Below are positions 49,418 to 58,203 of a stretch of 64,000 bases of DNA, piece after piece. The translations under genes and the position numbers were made by a program. Below the pieces are notes generated by a model, which was not told where the DNA came from, made no database searches, and worked only from the letters and a program-made list of their open reading frames with translations. Position 1 is the first letter of the stretch; each line of letters opens with the position of its first letter. Origin of the DNA: Propioniciclava soli (lineage in GTDB: Bacteria; Actinomycetota; Actinomycetes; Propionibacteriales; Propionibacteriaceae); NCBI RefSeq assembly GCF_014858005.1, contig NZ_JACYOT010000001.1:62001-126000 (forward strand). Reading direction: 5' to 3'.

Positions 49418-50608
49418 TCAGGAGACGGTGATCTCGAAGTCCCGCAGCGCGTACCCGGCGACGATCTCGTCCCATTCCAGGCGCGGTTCACGCACGAGCG
49501 CCACCTTGTGGGAGAACAGCCGGGTGAGAAACAGATCGGTCTCGCGCAGGGCGAGCGCGTTGCCCGGGCACTTGTGGGCGCCGTCGCCGAAGCTGATCAT
49601 CTCCTCGCTGTACCCGCGCGGCAGCTCCCGGCCGGGGCACAGCGCGTCCGGCTGCTCGCCGACGATCCGTTCGTCGGCGTTGGTCCGGCGCAGGGAGAGA
49701 TCGATCAGGGCGCCCTCGTGGATGACGTGGGTGACGTCGCCGTCGGTCACCTCGATGGCGCGCTGCGCGCGGCGGTACAGGTGGCCCACCACCGGTTCGA
49801 GGCGCAGCACCTCGCCGAGCATGGCGAGGCGCTCGGCCTCCCCGGCCACCACGAAGCGCTCGCGAAGGGCGTCGTTGCGCAGGAAGTGCAGCGTGGCCAT
49901 GGAGATGAACTCGCGCGTCGTCACCATGCCGGCCGCGCCGTAGGTGATGCACTCCATCACGATGCCCATGTCGGAGTAGCCCTCGTCGATCAGGTGGCTG
50001 ATGACGTCCTCGCGGCGCTCGGCCTTGCGGGCGCGGATCGCCGGGCGCACGTCGCGCAAGTAGAACACGAGCACCGGCAGGTTGCCGGTCAGCACCGCGC
50101 GCAGCGACTCGAAGCGGGAGCGGCCAAGACCCGGCTCGGCGAGGTCGAAGGGGGGCTGGTCGAAGAACTTCTCCAGCCGGTTCGCCATCGCATCGGTGTC
50201 GGAGTTCGTCAAGCCGATCACCTGGGCGGCCACGTCGACCGAGAGGCGCAGGGTCACATGGTCGAGTTGCACGGTGTCGGCCGCGACCATGGCGTCCACG
50301 AGGGCGTCCACCCGCTGGGTGATCAGCTCGGAGTAGCGCGTCGAGACGACCTTCGGGGCGAAGTAGCGGGCCACCTTGGCCCGCTGCTGGCGGTGCGCCT
50401 CGCCGTCCATGAACAGAATCGGGGTGTCCGTCATCCGCCCCTTCATCGACTCCGCGGTGAAGCCGGCCTGCGTGGTGGCGTCGCGCTCGCGCAGAACCTG
50501 GCGCGCCACCTCTGCGGAGCGGACGTGCCAGACGTCGCCCACCTTCTCCACGCGCGGCGTGGTGCGCTCGCCCTCGCGCTGGGAGACGCGGTCACAGGGA
50601 CCAGTCAT
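49418..50608 (-). CDS. Cytochrome P450
   Basis: A 396-residue soluble bacterial P450. It starts at ATG 50608; a TTG four codons upstream is possible. The I-helix oxygen-activation motif is GAAGMVTTREF, the K-helix ExxR is GEVLRLEP, and the heme loop is FGDGAHKCPGNALALRE with the axial Cys. EAHRQQRAKVARYFAP is the C-helix. The substrate is unknown. No ferredoxin or reductase gene is adjacent, so electrons come from elsewhere. The neighbouring genes do not form an obvious biosynthetic cluster. Confidence 0.92.
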   Translation of the reverse strand: MTGPCDRVSQREGERTTPRVEKVGDVWHVRSAEVARQVLRERDATTQAGFTAESMKGRMTDTPILFMDGEAHRQQRAKVARYFAPKVVSTRYSELITQRVDALVDAMVAADTVQLDHVTLRLSVDVAAQVIGLTNSDTDAMANRLEKFFDQPPFDLAEPGLGRSRFESLRAVLTGNLPVLVFYLRDVRPAIRARKAERREDVISHLIDEGYSDMGIVMECITYGAAGMVTTREFISMATLHFLRNDALRERFVVAGEAERLAMLGEVLRLEPVVGHLYRRAQRAIEVTDGDVTHVIHEGALIDLSLRRTNADERIVGEQPDALCPGRELPRGYSEEMISFGDGAHKCPGNALALRETDLFLTRLFSHKVALVREPRLEWDEIVAGYALRDFEITVS

Positions 50609-50687
50609 GCACCCATTCAACCCTGTATCCGGCCGCGTGCGCAGCCCCGCCGCCCCGGGGGCGGGGGTTTTGCCCGTTCGGGTGGGC

Positions 50688-51341
50688 TCAGCCGGCGGCT
50701 GCGGCGTCCAGTGCCTCGCTGTCGGCCCACTCCCAGAGCGTGCCCGGACGCCCCCGCCCCAGCACGACGCGCTTGTGCGCCACGCGCAGCTCCGGGATGG
50801 ACGCCAGTCGACGGTTCAGGTTGCCGCGGTCGGGCTCGACGCCGTGGAGCGATCGAGTGACCGCGACCGCGGCCGAGACCGGGAACTGCGGGCCGGTCAG
50901 CGCGCGGGTGAAGGCGAGGTTGCGCCACAGCCGGTCGATGAGCAGCGGACGGCCCACCGTGACCATCTGGTCGTGGTCGAACGCCAGGTGGGGCACGGCG
51001 TCGAGGCGGTGCCACGTGACGTCGGGGTGCGGTTCGGCGTCGTCCGCCACGGCCCACATGACCACCGACAGCGTGAAGCCGCGCGGGTCACGGTGCGGTT
51101 CGTCGAACACGGTGAGCTGCCCCAGGTCGCGGACGCCGACGCCCAGCTTGGTCGCCACGGCGCGCCGCGAGGCGTCCACCAGACGCTCGCCCTCCAGCAG
51201 GGTCACCCCCGGCAGGGCCAGCTGCCCGATGTAGGGCTCGGTGGCCCGCGGGTAGACGGCGATCTCGACCTCGCGGCCGGCCTCGTCGTAGCGCAGGGTC
51301 AGCACGTCGACCGAGACGTTCGACGTGGGGCGGGGATCCAT
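50688..51341 (-). CDS. NrtR-like Nudix-domain regulator
   Basis: A 217-residue protein starting at ATG 51341 behind GAGGA. Residues 10-140 are a Nudix fold with LPGVTLLEGERLVDASRRAV in place of the Nudix box; the paired Glu residues of REUxEE are missing (RRAVATKLG), so hydrolysis is unlikely. The C-terminal ~75 residues (FPVSAAVAVTRSLHGVEPDR, then NLNRRLASIPELR) look like the winged helix of NrtR regulators, which control NAD or sugar metabolism by sensing ADP-ribose-type ligands. The target genes are unknown. Confidence 0.75.
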   Translation of the reverse strand: MDPRPTSNVSVDVLTLRYDEAGREVEIAVYPRATEPYIGQLALPGVTLLEGERLVDASRRAVATKLGVGVRDLGQLTVFDEPHRDPRGFTLSVVMWAVADDAEPHPDVTWHRLDAVPHLAFDHDQMVTVGRPLLIDRLWRNLAFTRALTGPQFPVSAAVAVTRSLHGVEPDRGNLNRRLASIPELRVAHKRVVLGRGRPGTLWEWADSEALDAAAAG

Positions 51342-51419
51342 CGTGTCGTCCTCGTGCAGTTCCGGCGGGTGGGCGGGGCCCATGCTAGTCGCCGAGCCCG
51401 GCGGGGGGCGGCGCGGTCG

Positions 51420-52331
51420 TCAGCCGGTCAGATCGTCCGTGGGCAGGCCATCCGTGGGCAGGGGCGCCCAGCCGCGCTGGACGACGACACCGCCGGCGTC
51501 CAGTTGCGCGAGCACCGCCCGCTGCAGGGAGGTGGCGCGGGGCAGGGAGGCGAGGTCGACGTGCTGCCCCGAGCGGGTCTCGCGGTGGAAACCGAAGTAC
51601 AGGGCGTCGCGCCGCCCGTCGCGCGGGGTGCCGTACCGGGTGAAACGGCCAGCGAAGCGGGCCATGTTGGACGCCGGGTCGAGCCGGGCGACCATGCTCG
51701 GGTCGAGTAACCACGATTCGCAGGTGATGCGGCTGATGGGGAAATCGGCGAACGCGGTGTCCGCCAGGTGGCGGGCCTGGCGGAAGGAATCGTCGACGGC
51801 GGCGGGCGTCAAGGAGCCCGTCTCGGGGATGTGGCAGCCGAGCACCCAGCCGAACACCTCGTCGCGCTCCAACGTGTACTGCAAACGCCCCAACCAGACG
51901 AGGCCGCCGGCGAAATTGGGCGCATTCCACCCGGTGGTGCCGAAGCCGAAGCGGCCGTGGACGCGGCGATGGACGGCGACCTGCTGGCCGAGGTCGGCCA
52001 CCGAGCGCCAGGCGACGTCGGGGGTGACACCGCGGCGCACCAGCTCGTGCTGCACCTGCGGAGCGGCCGCGACGAGGGCGGCCAGGCCGAGCAACTCGGG
52101 GGCAAGCGGATGGTCGATCGGCTCGCCGTGGAGGGGGTTCGGCCGGTCCTCCAGGAGGCCGACACGGGCGGCGAGCAGGCCGTGGAGGCGCTCCACGGTG
52201 GCCCAGTCGGCGTCGGTGAACGCACGCAGGCAGTCGGTGAACGCCGCGGCGTCCTCGGGGCGGAACGCGAGGCGTCCGAGGAGTTCGGGCAGCGCGGTGC
52301 CGTCGGGATTCAGGGTCGTGCGTGCTGACAC
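51420..52331 (-). CDS. Acyltransferase domain-containing protein (NAT_N/GNAT_C type)
   Basis: A 303-residue protein starting at GTG 52331 behind AGGAG. Its two-part layout, a helical N-terminal domain (LLGRLAFRPEDAAAFTDCLR) and a C-terminal half with FGTTGWNAPNFAGGLVWLGRLQYTL, VLGCHIPETGSLTPAAVDDS and ITCESWLLDPSM, matches actinobacterial acyltransferases of the NAT_N/GNAT_C pair. The substrate is unknown. It is divergent from the Tad pilus operon across ~220 bp. Confidence 0.75.
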   Translation of the reverse strand: MSARTTLNPDGTALPELLGRLAFRPEDAAAFTDCLRAFTDADWATVERLHGLLAARVGLLEDRPNPLHGEPIDHPLAPELLGLAALVAAAPQVQHELVRRGVTPDVAWRSVADLGQQVAVHRRVHGRFGFGTTGWNAPNFAGGLVWLGRLQYTLERDEVFGWVLGCHIPETGSLTPAAVDDSFRQARHLADTAFADFPISRITCESWLLDPSMVARLDPASNMARFAGRFTRYGTPRDGRRDALYFGFHRETRSGQHVDLASLPRATSLQRAVLAQLDAGGVVVQRGWAPLPTDGLPTDDLTG

Positions 52332-52459
52332 GGTGCTCCTCGCGCTCGGTCGGGAGGCCGGCTCCGGACGGTGGTGACCCAACGTACCCATGCGGACGCG
52401 GTGCCGGGCCAGCGGCCGGCGGATCGGCTCCGCGGAGCGGTGAAAAGAAACGTGCCAAG

Positions 52460-52468
52460 TTATCCACA
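52460..52468 (+). promoter_or_regulatory. Perfect DnaA box in the Tad operon upstream region
   Basis: TTATCCACA, the strong DnaA-box consensus, lies 91 bp upstream of the first Tad gene in the divergent region, within an unusually AT-rich stretch. It is a single box, so not an origin, but it could tie expression to DnaA-ATP levels or be chance. Confidence 0.4.
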
Positions 52469-52550
52469 CCACATCCCGGACAGGTGGATTTCCCCCCGCG
52501 TGTCCGCTTACCGTGGCCCTCACGTTGTTGTTTCGACCACGCGGAGATCA

Positions 52551-53189
52551 ATGTCCACCGTCGCACCGGATGCCCGTCGTCCTCGTCTGCGCCTGCGGCG
52601 CAACCCCTTGTGGCTGCTCGCCGGCATCTTGGCCGTCGCCCTCGGGGGGCTCGCCTCGGCCTACCTCTACACGAGCGTGGCCTCGACCGAAGAGGTGTTG
52701 CGTGCGACACGGACGATCCATCGTGGCGAGCCCATCGTTGCCGGGGACCTGACGGTGGTGTCGGTGGGCACCGGGTCGGGCGTGGACACCGTGCCGGCCG
52801 ACGACCTGGCCAGCGTCGTCGGGCAGCGGGCGACCCTCGACATCGCGAACGGCTCGTTGCTCGTCGGCGGCACCTACGGCGACGGTGCGCTGCCGGACGG
52901 GATGGCGCGTGTGGGCGTCCGGCTCGAGGCGGGCCGCTTCCCGACAGGCCTGACGGCGGGCACGAACGTGCTGGTCGTGGCGCTGCCCGACGCCAACGCG
53001 CAGAGTGCCTCGACCGAGCAGGCGGCGCTGCCGGCGAGCGTGCCAGCGACCCTCACGAGTGCGCCGGCGACGCAGAACGACGGAGCGGTGGTCATCGACC
53101 TGACGCTCTCGGCGACCCAGGCCGAGTCGGTGACCCGGCTGGCCTCGGCCAACCGGGTGTCCCTGGTGGAGCAGGACGCGGGCGCATGA
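52551..53189 (+). CDS. SAF-domain (CpaB/FlgA-like) pilus assembly protein
   Basis: A 212-residue protein starting at ATG 52551 with GGAG upstream. A short basic N-terminus precedes one membrane helix (NPLWLLAGILAVALGGLASAYLYTSV), with the rest outside. The SAF domain follows (RTIHRGEPIVAGDLTVVSV, then GQRATLDIANGSLLVGG). CpaB/RcpC-like proteins assist Flp pilus assembly at the surface. It is first in a nine-gene operon where nearly every junction overlaps (here ATGA with the next gene). Confidence 0.8.
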   Translation: MSTVAPDARRPRLRLRRNPLWLLAGILAVALGGLASAYLYTSVASTEEVLRATRTIHRGEPIVAGDLTVVSVGTGSGVDTVPADDLASVVGQRATLDIANGSLLVGGTYGDGALPDGMARVGVRLEAGRFPTGLTAGTNVLVVALPDANAQSASTEQAALPASVPATLTSAPATQNDGAVVIDLTLSATQAESVTRLASANRVSLVEQDAGA

Positions 53190-54010
53190 GCACCGTGGTG
53201 CTGGCGAGCGCGTCGGGTGCGCCGGGCGTGACCACGACGGCGCTCGGGCTCACGTTGGCGTGGCCCAGGGACGTGCTGCTCCTGGACGCCGACCGCAGCG
53301 CGGCGCACACGGTGCTCGCCGGGTACCTGCGGGGCCAGGCGCCGCACGCGCTGGGCGTCCAAGGATTGCTGCAGGCCTATCGGGAGCGCCTGCCGATGGG
53401 CGAGGCGCTGCTGGCCAACGCGGTGGCGCTGCCGGACGCCCCGGCCTCCCGGGCCGCCGAGGACCCATCGGTGCCGGATCGCCGCTTCGTCCCGGGTTTC
53501 ACGCACCTGGGTTCGGTCGGTCTGTTCGACGGGGTCTGGGGGTCGTTGCTGGAGGCCGGCAGGGGGAGCGAGCGTGATCTCGTGGTGGACGCCGGTCGCC
53601 TCGGCCCCGCAGGACTGGCTGGCGAGCTCGCCGGCGGTGCCGACGTGATCGGTCTGGTCTGCCGCACCACGCTGGTCTCGCTGGCGGCCCTGCGGTTGCA
53701 CCTGCCGCCGCTGGTGGACTCCGGCCCGCCCGGCCGCGTGGGTCTGGTGCTGGTGGGCCCCGGGCGTCCCTACGGGGCGCGGGAGGTGGCCGACCAGTTC
53801 GGCGTCCGCGTGTTGGCCGAAATTCCGTGGGAGCCCAAGGCTGCCGCCGACCTCATCGAGGCCGGGTCGCTGCCGCGCAACTGGTCGCGTCAGGGGTTGG
53901 CGCGGTCGTATGCGCGGACGGCCGAGCAGCTGCGCGCCGCCATGATCGAGGGGCTCACCCTGCCCCAAGCCGCGGCAGCGACGACCGTTGGGGCGGGGGG
54001 TGCGGCATGA
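53186..54010 (+). CDS. CpaE/TadZ-like ParA-family ATPase, degenerate Walker A
   Basis: A 274-residue deviant ParA/MinD-like protein. The Walker A region reads ASASGAPGVTTTALGL; the Lys of GKGGxGKT is replaced, so nucleotide binding may be altered. LLLDADRSAAHTVLA and DLVVDAGRLGPAGLAG correspond to Walker A' and switch regions. CpaE/TadZ proteins localise the Tad machinery to the cell pole or membrane. It is coupled upstream and downstream by ATGA overlaps. Confidence 0.8.
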   Translation: MSTVVLASASGAPGVTTTALGLTLAWPRDVLLLDADRSAAHTVLAGYLRGQAPHALGVQGLLQAYRERLPMGEALLANAVALPDAPASRAAEDPSVPDRRFVPGFTHLGSVGLFDGVWGSLLEAGRGSERDLVVDAGRLGPAGLAGELAGGADVIGLVCRTTLVSLAALRLHLPPLVDSGPPGRVGLVLVGPGRPYGAREVADQFGVRVLAEIPWEPKAAADLIEAGSLPRNWSRQGLARSYARTAEQLRAAMIEGLTLPQAAAATTVGAGGAA

Positions 54011-55425
54011 ACCCGGCTGCGCGGCCGCTGGCGGAGGTTCCGCTGCTCCAAGGGGCGGACTATGCGCTGTCGGCTCCCGAGATTCGGCGGGCCGAGGCCG
54101 TGGTGCCCCACGACACGGCCATCGACTGGGGGCTCGTCGTCATCCTGCGGCGGAAGGCGAGCGAGGAGATCACCCGCGAGACCGAACTCCAGGCCCAGGC
54201 GTCCGGGGGCGTGGTGGCGGAGGCCGACCGCCGGCTGCTGGGGCGATCGGTCTGCCGACGGATCGTGCGTCAGCATGCCGAGGGCCAGAGCCACCTCGGG
54301 GAGCTGTGGCCGCTGGAGCGCGAGCGCGCCTACGCGGTGGCGCTGGAGGACGCGATCTTCGGCTACGGCCGGCTGCAGCCCCTGTTCGCGCTGCCCGACG
54401 CCGAGAACATCGAGATTCACGGCTGCGACTCGGTGATGGTGCAGTACGGCGACGGTCACCGCGTCGCCCACCCGCCGGTGGCCGACTCCGACGAGGAGCT
54501 CGTCGAGGCGATCCGATTCTTGGGTGAGTCGGTCACCCCGCCGCGTCCATTCGACGACGCTCACCCCACGATGACCCTGGCGCTCGGCAACCGGCACCGC
54601 CTGCACGCCATCGGTTTCGGCCTGAGCTACCGGCCCAGTGTGACGATCAGGCAGCACATCCTCACCGCGATCGACCTGCCCGAGTTGGTCGACCGCGGCA
54701 TGTTGCCCGACGACGTGGGCCGCCTGCTGCACGCGGCGATCCTGGCGCGCATGTCCATCGTGATCGCCGGTGACCAGGGCGCGGGCAAGACGACGTTGTT
54801 GCGCGCGCTGATCGCGTCCATCCCGCCCAACGAGCGCTTCGGCACCCTGGAGACGGACTATGAGCTCCTCACCCACCTCCAGCCCGGACGCCGCAACATG
54901 CTGGCGCTGCAGGCACGGGTGGGGCTCGGTGAGATCTCCGACGGCCGCTCGGTGGGCGAGTTCTCGGTGGCGGACCTGATTCCCGAGGCGCTGCGTCAGA
55001 ACCTGTCCCGATTGGTCGTGGGCGAGGTGCGTGGTGTCGAGGCCGGTGCGATGTTCGAGGCGATGCAGGCCGGCGCGGGCACGTTGAGCACGACGCACTC
55101 CCACTCCGCCGCCTCCACGATGGACCGATTGGCCGCGCGCGTGGCGCAGGGTGGCGTCCTCACCATGGACGAGGCCTACCGGCAGATCGCACTCCACATC
55201 GGCCTGATCGTGCACGTGCAGCTCGACGACGACACGTGGCGCGGGGGCGTCCGCAACCGGTATGTCTCCGAGGTGCGCGCGCTGACCGGAGCGGTGGAGG
55301 GCAACCGGCCGGTGACGCACCTCGTGTACACCGCGGGCGGCCCGGCAACGGCGTCGGCGTACCACCCCGAGGCCGCGCTGCTGGAGCAGCTCGAGCCGTT
55401 CTGGGGCACTTGGAGGCAGTCATGA
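54007..55425 (+). CDS. TadA/CpaF secretion ATPase
   Basis: A 472-residue type II/IV secretion ATPase that powers pilus extension. The N-terminal domain contains LEDAIFGYGRLQPLFALPDA and IEIHGCDSVMV. The motor domain has Walker A GDQGAGKTTLL (near 258), the Asp-box FGTLETDYEL, Walker B-like LSRLVVGEVRG and the His-box TLSTTHSHSA. It should form a hexamer at the membrane with TadB and TadC. The start is ATG 54007 and the stop overlaps the next gene. Confidence 0.92.
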   Translation: MNPAARPLAEVPLLQGADYALSAPEIRRAEAVVPHDTAIDWGLVVILRRKASEEITRETELQAQASGGVVAEADRRLLGRSVCRRIVRQHAEGQSHLGELWPLERERAYAVALEDAIFGYGRLQPLFALPDAENIEIHGCDSVMVQYGDGHRVAHPPVADSDEELVEAIRFLGESVTPPRPFDDAHPTMTLALGNRHRLHAIGFGLSYRPSVTIRQHILTAIDLPELVDRGMLPDDVGRLLHAAILARMSIVIAGDQGAGKTTLLRALIASIPPNERFGTLETDYELLTHLQPGRRNMLALQARVGLGEISDGRSVGEFSVADLIPEALRQNLSRLVVGEVRGVEAGAMFEAMQAGAGTLSTTHSHSAASTMDRLAARVAQGGVLTMDEAYRQIALHIGLIVHVQLDDDTWRGGVRNRYVSEVRALTGAVEGNRPVTHLVYTAGGPATASAYHPEAALLEQLEPFWGTWRQS

Positions 55426-56285
55426 CGACGGCCGCGGTGGTGCTCGCCAGCATGCTGACGATCAGCGGGATCGTGCTGATCCTGGCCTGGTCGTTCGGGG
55501 TGATCGGTGCGCCGTCGGCCACGGCGTCCTCCACAGGGCTGTGGACGAAGGCTGTGGACAAGTACCAGCGCATCCCGCGCCGGACCCTCGTGCTGACGGG
55601 GGTGTCCACCGTCGCGGCGGTGCTCGTGACCGTGTGGACGGGCTGGCCCCTGATGCTCGTCGTCGTGCCCCTGGCCGTGCTGGGCCTGCCCCACCTGCTC
55701 TCGGCGCCGCGCAACGTCGAGATCGAGTTGCTCGGTGCCCTCGACCGCTGGGTGCGCGGCATGACGGCCACCATGGCGACCGGCAAGTCCATCACGGACG
55801 CCCTGCGCCTCAGCGCCCGCCAGGCCCCGCCGGAACTCAGCGATGCGATGGTGCTGCTCGTGCGGCGGCTCGACGACCGCTGGACGCCCTCGGACGCACT
55901 GCGGGCGCTGGCCGACGAGCTGGACAGCGCGGACGCCGACACGGTCATCGCCAGCCTGATTCTGGCCGTGCAGCGCGGCGGGAGCGGTGCCATCGTGACC
56001 CTCGCGGCGCTCGCCGACTCGGTGCAGGAGCGGCTGCGCGCGCTGCGCGAGGTCGAGGCCGAGCGCGCCAAGCCGCGGGCGGTCGTCCGCCAGGTGACGC
56101 TCATCACGCTCGTGGTACTGACGGGCGCCTTCCTGTTCGGGCGCGGCTTCTTCGCTCCCTACGGCACCCCGCTCGGCCAAGTGCTGCTGGCCGTGTTGCT
56201 GACCCTGTACGTCGGCTCGCTGGTGATGCTGCGGCGGATGACGCTGCCCCGCCGCCGCGAGCGCATCCTGCGGGCACGCGCATGA
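55422..56285 (+). CDS. TadB pilus membrane platform protein
   Basis: A 287-residue T2SSF-domain protein. Membrane segments occur near 5-27, 55-88, 222-244 and 248-268; between them lies the cytosolic F domain (LLGALDRWVRGMTATMATGK, then LVRRLDDRWTPSDALRALAD). It pairs with TadC to form the inner-membrane platform that transmits ATPase motion to the pilus. ATG 55422 overlaps the ATPase stop. Confidence 0.85.
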   Translation: MTTAAVVLASMLTISGIVLILAWSFGVIGAPSATASSTGLWTKAVDKYQRIPRRTLVLTGVSTVAAVLVTVWTGWPLMLVVVPLAVLGLPHLLSAPRNVEIELLGALDRWVRGMTATMATGKSITDALRLSARQAPPELSDAMVLLVRRLDDRWTPSDALRALADELDSADADTVIASLILAVQRGGSGAIVTLAALADSVQERLRALREVEAERAKPRAVVRQVTLITLVVLTGAFLFGRGFFAPYGTPLGQVLLAVLLTLYVGSLVMLRRMTLPRRRERILRARA

Positions 56286-57163
56286 ACGCCCTGCTGGTCG
56301 TCGGCCCCGGGCTGTTGCTCGCGCTGGGGCTCGTGCTCATCGTCGGGGCGTTCCTGCCCCAGCACGTGCGGCTGGCGGACGCCCTCGGTGTGCTCGGCGA
56401 CACGGCCCCGCCCGAGCCTGAGACGGACCTGGAACAGACCCGGCTCGAGTCGGTGGGCAGCTGGTGGCTCGACCGGCGTCCAACCGTGGTTCCCGCCGAG
56501 CTGACACGGCAGTTGCAGCTCCGCGGGCGGAGCCTCGCGCGGCATGTCGGCATCAAGCTCGTCTGCGCGCTGGCCGGCTTCCTGCTGCCCGTCGTCGGCG
56601 CGGTGACCTACTGGGTCGTGACGGGTCAGCTGGCGCTCGTGCCGGTGCTGGCGAGCCTGCTCGGTGGGCTGATCGGGTTCATCGCGCCCGACCTGCTGCT
56701 GCGCGCCGCGGACCAGACCACGAGCTCGGACGCCACGGAGGCGCTGCTCGTGTACTTCGACCTGGTCACCCTCGAGCGGTTGGCCAACCAGTCCGCCACC
56801 CAGGCCCTGCACGCGGCGGCGTCCCTGTCCGACATCGCGATCTTCGCCACCATCCGCTCCGCCCTGGACCGGGCGCGCCTGCAGCAGCGCATGCCGTACG
56901 CGGAGCTGCGGGAGGTCGGCGCCCAGCTTGAGTTGCCGGCGCTCGTGGACCTGGCCGACGTGATGCGGCTCGACGAGTCGGGGGCGTCGCTGTCGGGCAC
57001 CCTGCGGGCCCGCGTCAAGGAGCTCCGCGACGCGCACCTCACCACCGTCAAGATGGCCGCCGCCGAGACCTCCGAACGGATGACGCTCTTCATGGTCATC
57101 CCGAGCCTCGTCTTCGGTTTGTTCTTTCTCGTGCCCCCGCTCCTGACCCTGCTGAGCAGTTGA
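56282..57163 (+). CDS. TadC pilus membrane platform protein
   Basis: A 293-residue T2SSF-domain protein and partner of TadB. It has an N-terminal helix (ALLVVGPGLLLALGLVLIVG), a pair of helices near 95-140, and a final helix (MVIPSLVFGLFFLVPPLLTLL). The F domain carries ALLVYFDLVTLERLANQSATQ and RMPYAELREVG. ATG 56282 overlaps TadB. The next gene, the pilin, starts after 25 bp and has its own strong ribosome-binding site, which suits its need for high expression. Confidence 0.85.
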   Translation: MNALLVVGPGLLLALGLVLIVGAFLPQHVRLADALGVLGDTAPPEPETDLEQTRLESVGSWWLDRRPTVVPAELTRQLQLRGRSLARHVGIKLVCALAGFLLPVVGAVTYWVVTGQLALVPVLASLLGGLIGFIAPDLLLRAADQTTSSDATEALLVYFDLVTLERLANQSATQALHAAASLSDIAIFATIRSALDRARLQQRMPYAELREVGAQLELPALVDLADVMRLDESGASLSGTLRARVKELRDAHLTTVKMAAAETSERMTLFMVIPSLVFGLFFLVPPLLTLLSS

Positions 57164-57188
57164 AACACCACCAATGAAAGGAAACACC

Positions 57189-57383
57189 ATGGAAACCGTC
57201 CACCGACTCATCGGTTCCGCCCTCGTGCTGAAGAACAGCATGACGGAGGCCGCACGCGATCAGCGGGGCCTCTCCCAGTCGACCGAGCAGGCGATCCTGC
57301 TGGCCGGCGTCGTCGCGATCGCGATCGGCATCGTGACCCTCATCACGGGCTTCGTGAACGGCAAGCTCGCGGGGATCGGCTGA
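57189..57383 (+). CDS. Flp-type pilin subunit
   Basis: A 64-residue protein with AAAGGA upstream of ATG 57189. About 27 basic/polar residues (ending ARDQRG) lead into LSQSTEQAILLAGVVAIAIG, a single hydrophobic helix, and a tiny tail GKLAGIG. The RG-x5-E layout places Glu one residue later than the usual Gly-x4-Glu prepilin peptidase site. The size and position right after TadC identify it as the major pilin candidate. No prepilin peptidase gene is in the window. Confidence 0.8.
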   Translation: METVHRLIGSALVLKNSMTEAARDQRGLSQSTEQAILLAGVVAIAIGIVTLITGFVNGKLAGIG

Positions 57384-57388
57384 CCGAC

Positions 57389-57760
57389 GTGACCCGCCAC
57401 GACGAGCGGGGCATGACGGATTCGGTCCAGTGGGCCATCCTGACGCCCCTGCTCCTGCTCACCGTGCTCGGCATCATCCAGGCCGGGCTGTGGCTCCACG
57501 GGCGCACCATCGCGTCCAGTGCCGCCATCGCGGGCGCCGAGGAGGCCGCCGTCCTGGGCGCCACCGACAGCGCCGCGGTCGCCATGGCCGAGCGCCTGGC
57601 CGATGGGGGTGGGCTCGCGGACGTCACCGTGTCCGTCGAGCGGAGCACCGAGCGGGTTCGCGTCGTCGTCAGCGGGCAGATGCCCACGTTCGTCGACCTG
57701 GGGCAGACCCGGGTCAGCGAGCAGGCGACCCGGCCCGTGGAGCGGGTGACCCGGCCATGA
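57389..57760 (+). CDS. TadE-like pseudopilin
   Basis: A 123-residue protein starting at GTG 57389. The N-terminus reads DERGMTDSVQWAILTPLLLL, a TadE-type processing site and helix in which the conserved Glu of SVEF is Gln (SVQW). A periplasmic-type beta domain follows (ERVRVVVSGQMPTFVDLG). TadE proteins are minor pilins. The missing Glu may alter processing or assembly. It overlaps the next gene by ATGA. Confidence 0.8.
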   Translation: MTRHDERGMTDSVQWAILTPLLLLTVLGIIQAGLWLHGRTIASSAAIAGAEEAAVLGATDSAAVAMAERLADGGGLADVTVSVERSTERVRVVVSGQMPTFVDLGQTRVSEQATRPVERVTRP

Positions 57761-58203
57761 CGCACCCGCAGCGGGAGACGCGCCGGGGGGAGCGCGGCGC
57801 GGCCTCGGTCGAGTTCGTCGTGATCGTCCCGGCGTTGCTCCTGATCATCAGCCTGGTGCTGGCGGGCGGACGGCTGGCCCTCGCCCGATCGGCCGTGCAG
57901 CAGATGGCCGACTCCGCAGCCCGGTCCGCCTCGCTGGCTCGGGACGCCTCCACGGCGCGGCAGCACGCGCTCGAGGTCATCGGGGCGGACGCCGCTGCGG
58001 CCGGGCTGCGGTGTTCCGGCGGTCTGGATCATGTGATCGGCACCTCGGGGTTCTTTGTGTCGGTGGGCCAGGAGGCGCGGGTCGAGGTGCAGGTGCGCTG
58101 CGCCGTGACGCTGGGTGACCTCCTCGTTGCAGGCCTGCCAGGCACGTGGGTGATCGAAGGGCAGGCCAGTTCCGCCATTGACCGCTACCGGGGGAGACGA
58201 TGA
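57757..58203 (+). CDS. TadE/TadG-like pseudopilin
   Basis: A 148-residue protein with the canonical ERGAASVEFVVIVPALLLII processing site and membrane helix, including the Glu lacking in its neighbour. The exported part contains two Cys (GLRCSGG and VEVQVRCAV) that may form a disulfide. ATG 57757; the stop overlaps the following gene (ATGA). It is a minor pilin of the Tad system. Confidence 0.85.
   Translation: MTHPQRETRRGERGAASVEFVVIVPALLLIISLVLAGGRLALARSAVQQMADSAARSASLARDASTARQHALEVIGADAAAAGLRCSGGLDHVIGTSGFFVSVGQEARVEVQVRCAVTLGDLLVAGLPGTWVIEGQASSAIDRYRGRR

Noticed and set aside
52460-52468. Replication origin
   Set aside because: Only one DnaA box, and no dnaA, dnaN or AT-rich unwinding region.
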